In this document: one piece after another, positions 62,209-64,000 of the stretch
Numbering within the stretch: the stretch's first letter is position 1
Layout of the letters: every line of letters begins with the position of its first letter
DNA from: Phycisphaerales bacterium
GTDB taxonomy: Bacteria > Planctomycetota > Phycisphaerae > Phycisphaerales > UBA1924
Reading direction: 5' to 3'
Assembly (NCBI GenBank): GCA_040217175.1
Contig: JAVJNT010000002.1
Coordinates: forward strand, 1,000,001-1,064,000
Length of the DNA stretch: 64,000 bases
The notes under the pieces: model-generated
The model's input: only the letters and a program-made list of their open reading frames with translations
Database searches by the model: none
Told to the model about the DNA's origin: nothing
Made by a program: the position numbers and the translations under genes

Positions 62209-63570
62209 ATGATCAATCACGCACCAGCCCCGACGCGGACCGCCGCGTTGTTCGTGGCGCTCGTCCTTGCCGGCAGCACTACCAGCGCCCAATCCACCGA
62301 ATGGCAGTTCATCCCAACCACCAGCCCCTATCCGCAGAACATCCCGCAAGGCAGCGACGCGCCCGCCAACGACGAGGTGTGGATCGTGGGCAATAGCTTC
62401 TTCTTCGATCCCTTCCCGATCTCTTTCGACTTCACCTTCGCCATGCGATTCGACGGAACGCAATGGAACTTCGTTGAAACACCCGAGATCCGGGGGTCAT
62501 CGCTCTACGGCGTCATGAAGATGCCCGACGGCGAGGTCTGGGTCGTCGGCGCGTATGAGCCGTCCGGTCCTTCGAGCCAGACGCTCTTCCTCCGCTACGA
62601 CGGCGACTCTTGGACCCTTGACGACAGCCCCACCCGCCGCGGCGGGTCGATCTTTCAGGCCATCGGTCGCGCGGGCGACGACGTCTGGGCCGTCGGCGGG
62701 CAGACGACCCTCGAGCCGCCGCCCTCGGCTACCGGTCAGCCGCTTGCCGCGCGATGGGAAGGCGACCGATGGGTGCGCTATGAGGCCGAGGCCCTCGGCA
62801 CGGGCGGGCGCGCCATCAACAGCTTCCGCGCCATTAGCGGCGCCACCGAAGACGACGCCTGGGCCGTGGGTCAAGGAGAGCAGACCGGCACCGCCGGTTT
62901 TCCGCCTACGGCGTTCCTGAATCATTGGAACGGTGACAGATGGGAACTGGTCGACATCGGCCTGCGCGACTTTGGCTTTCTCGGCGACGTCATCGCCCTG
63001 GCGTCCGACGACGTCTGGGCCGTTGGCTCGCGGTTCCACGACGACATCGGCACACAGCCGCTCATCATCCACTTCGACGGCAGCGCTTGGGCAGTCGTCG
63101 ACACGCCCGTCATCCCCGGCGGCCGGGCCGAGCTACGCGCCATCGCCGCCCGCTCGCCCACGGAGATCTACGCCTCAGGCACCGACGCCGACGCCGACGG
63201 CACGCCGCGGGCGCTCATCCTCAAGTACGACGGCAGTGCATGGACGCGCATGGACGTACCGACGCCGCCCGACGGCAGCGATCAGTGGTTCCGAACCATG
63301 TCGGTCACGCCCAGCGGCGACGTGTGGGCCATGGGGCAGTACTACCGCCCCGACGAGCAGGCAATCCATGTCACAACGCAACGCCTGGGCGGCAGCGCTC
63401 CTTGCCGCGCCGACCTCGACGGCGATGGCGAGCTCACCATCTTCGACTTCCTCGAGTTCCAGAACCGCTTCGACGCGGGCGATCCAACCGCCGACTTCGA
63501 CGGCGACGGCGAGCTGACGATCTTCGACTTCCTGGCGTTCCAGAACGCCTTCGACGCGGGCTGCGCTTAG
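62209..63570 (+). CDS. Secreted beta-propeller protein with GC-type dockerin
   Basis: 453 residues from ATG 62209 (GAGGAGAG seven bases upstream). Signal peptide (ALFVALVLAGSTTSAQS). Residues 30-390 form a seven-blade-like propeller of W-rich strand repeats (DDVWAVGGQTTL, DDAWAVGQGEQ, DDVWAVGSRFHD, TEIYASGTDAD, GDVWAMGQYY), each with the motif DxWAVG. The tail is a two-repeat dockerin with near-perfect DGDGELTIFDFLxFQN repeats, ending GCA. It ends four bases into the convergent mgtE gene. Confidence 0.88.
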   Translation: MINHAPAPTRTAALFVALVLAGSTTSAQSTEWQFIPTTSPYPQNIPQGSDAPANDEVWIVGNSFFFDPFPISFDFTFAMRFDGTQWNFVETPEIRGSSLYGVMKMPDGEVWVVGAYEPSGPSSQTLFLRYDGDSWTLDDSPTRRGGSIFQAIGRAGDDVWAVGGQTTLEPPPSATGQPLAARWEGDRWVRYEAEALGTGGRAINSFRAISGATEDDAWAVGQGEQTGTAGFPPTAFLNHWNGDRWELVDIGLRDFGFLGDVIALASDDVWAVGSRFHDDIGTQPLIIHFDGSAWAVVDTPVIPGGRAELRAIAARSPTEIYASGTDADADGTPRALILKYDGSAWTRMDVPTPPDGSDQWFRTMSVTPSGDVWAMGQYYRPDEQAIHVTTQRLGGSAPCRADLDGDGELTIFDFLEFQNRFDAGDPTADFDGDGELTIFDFLAFQNAFDAGCA

Positions 63571-64000
63571 GTCCCCGCCAGCACCGCCGTCGCCACGCCG
63601 AGGTAGATCAGGATGCCGCTGATGTCCATCAGCGTCGCCACCAATGGGCTGCTGATCGTGGCCGGGTCGAGCTTGAGCTTCTCGAGCACCAGCGGCAGGA
63701 GCCCGCCCAGCAGCGCCGCCCACGTCACGATGCCCACGACGGCGAGCCCGACCGCGACGCCCACCCGCAGCGGCTCGTCCGTGCTTGCCAGGCCCACGGC
63801 GTCGACCAGCAGCACGATGCCCACGCCCATGACGCCCAGCGCCAGCCCGAGAATGGCGCCCGTGACGAGCTCCTTGCGCGCCACGCGCCGCCAGTCGCGG
63901 GGCGCGACCTCCCGCAGCGAGACCGCGCGGATGAGCAGGCTGGAAGCCTGCGTCCCGGTGTTGCCGCCGCACGAGATCATCAGCGGCACGAGCATCGCCA
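63567..64000 (-). CDS. mgtE: Magnesium transporter MgtE, C-terminal part, truncated by window edge
   Basis: The frame enters from the right edge, and the last about 144 residues are visible. The membrane block LVPLMISCGGNTGTQASSL matches the MgtE Mg2+ pore motif (GGN-x-G-x-Q). LDPATISSPLVATLMDISGI matches the conserved C-terminal (P-x2-T...D-x2-G). The start and the N, CBS and plug domains lie outside. It converges on the dockerin gene with a 4-bp stop overlap. Confidence 0.88.
   Translation of the reverse strand, partial: AMLVPLMISCGGNTGTQASSLLIRAVSLREVAPRDWRRVARKELVTGAILGLALGVMGVGIVLLVDAVGLASTDEPLRVGVAVGLAVVGIVTWAALLGGLLPLVLEKLKLDPATISSPLVATLMDISGILIYLGVATAVLAGT

Noticed and set aside
1-64000. 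Mobile elements, prophage, tRNA or rRNA genes
   Set aside because: No transposase, integrase, terminal repeats, cloverleaf or rRNA sequence could be recognised by reading; lack of tools means short tRNAs could be missed, but none is supported.

Overview
The window is GC-rich, densely coding DNA that most likely comes from a planctomycete of the class Phycisphaerae. The clearest sign is a set of six exported proteins ending in a two-repeat, EF-hand-like module (DGDG(E/D)LTIFDFL-type repeats between two cysteines, with the sequence Gly-Cys-X at the extreme C-terminus). I know this module as the planctomycetal 'GC-type dockerin'. Large PQQ-like propeller proteins, prepilin-type proteins and a dispersed murC-murB-ddl remnant without ftsZ agree with this. 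No rRNA, tRNA, CRISPR array, insertion sequence or prophage was recognised.

Layout. 1-2.9 kb: a truncated MEMO1-like gene diverging from two small genes, then an epimerase/small ORF/uracil-DNA glycosylase operon read leftwards to an intrinsic terminator. 4-10 kb: a rightward wall-synthesis operon (murC, murB, ddl, an FtsQ-like gene, and a membrane protein whose frame runs into greA). 10-17.5 kb: a SNGS-repeat lipoprotein, a dockerin-bearing LVIVD protein, an M19 dipeptidase, an M48 protease and ubiE/menG. 17.5-23.8 kb: a cobalamin-fold protein, an ECF sigma/anti-sigma/exported-protein cluster, typA and rplU. 23.8-33.3 kb: a region rich in secreted dockerin proteins (two FG-GAP proteins, a propeller-like protein, a subtilase), broken by a zinc-ribbon membrane protein and a one-domain asparaginase. 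33.5-39 kb: pyruvate kinase with an orphan solute-binding protein, an SDR and a cation/proton antiporter. 39-46.5 kb: a 1420-residue PQQ-like protein, a DUF5658-like membrane protein, pyrB, a lipoprotein and ubiX. 46.5-52.9 kb: a Fic protein under an AT-rich palindrome, dnaN, a neuC-like epimerase, an HDOD protein, a gene-less stretch bounded by intrinsic terminators, and a prepilin-like protein. 53-55.5 kb: comEC interrupted by one in-frame amber codon. 55.5-64 kb: a zinc-ribbon membrane protein, speA, thiL, tsaE carrying a degenerate YacG-like tail, exbB-exbD-exbD, a sixth dockerin protein and the end of mgtE.

Most of the content is housekeeping: peptidoglycan precursors, translation and transcription factors, the replication clamp, nucleotide, polyamine and thiamine metabolism. 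The unusual material lies in domain architecture and in broken or rewired conserved genes: the comEC amber, the membrane-GreA reading frame, the TsaE-YacG fusion, a family-4-type UDG without its iron-sulfur cysteines, the Fic palindrome, the possible small RNA at 51.4-51.6 kb, and the secreted GC-dockerin family. No clear multi-gene defence or mobile system is present.
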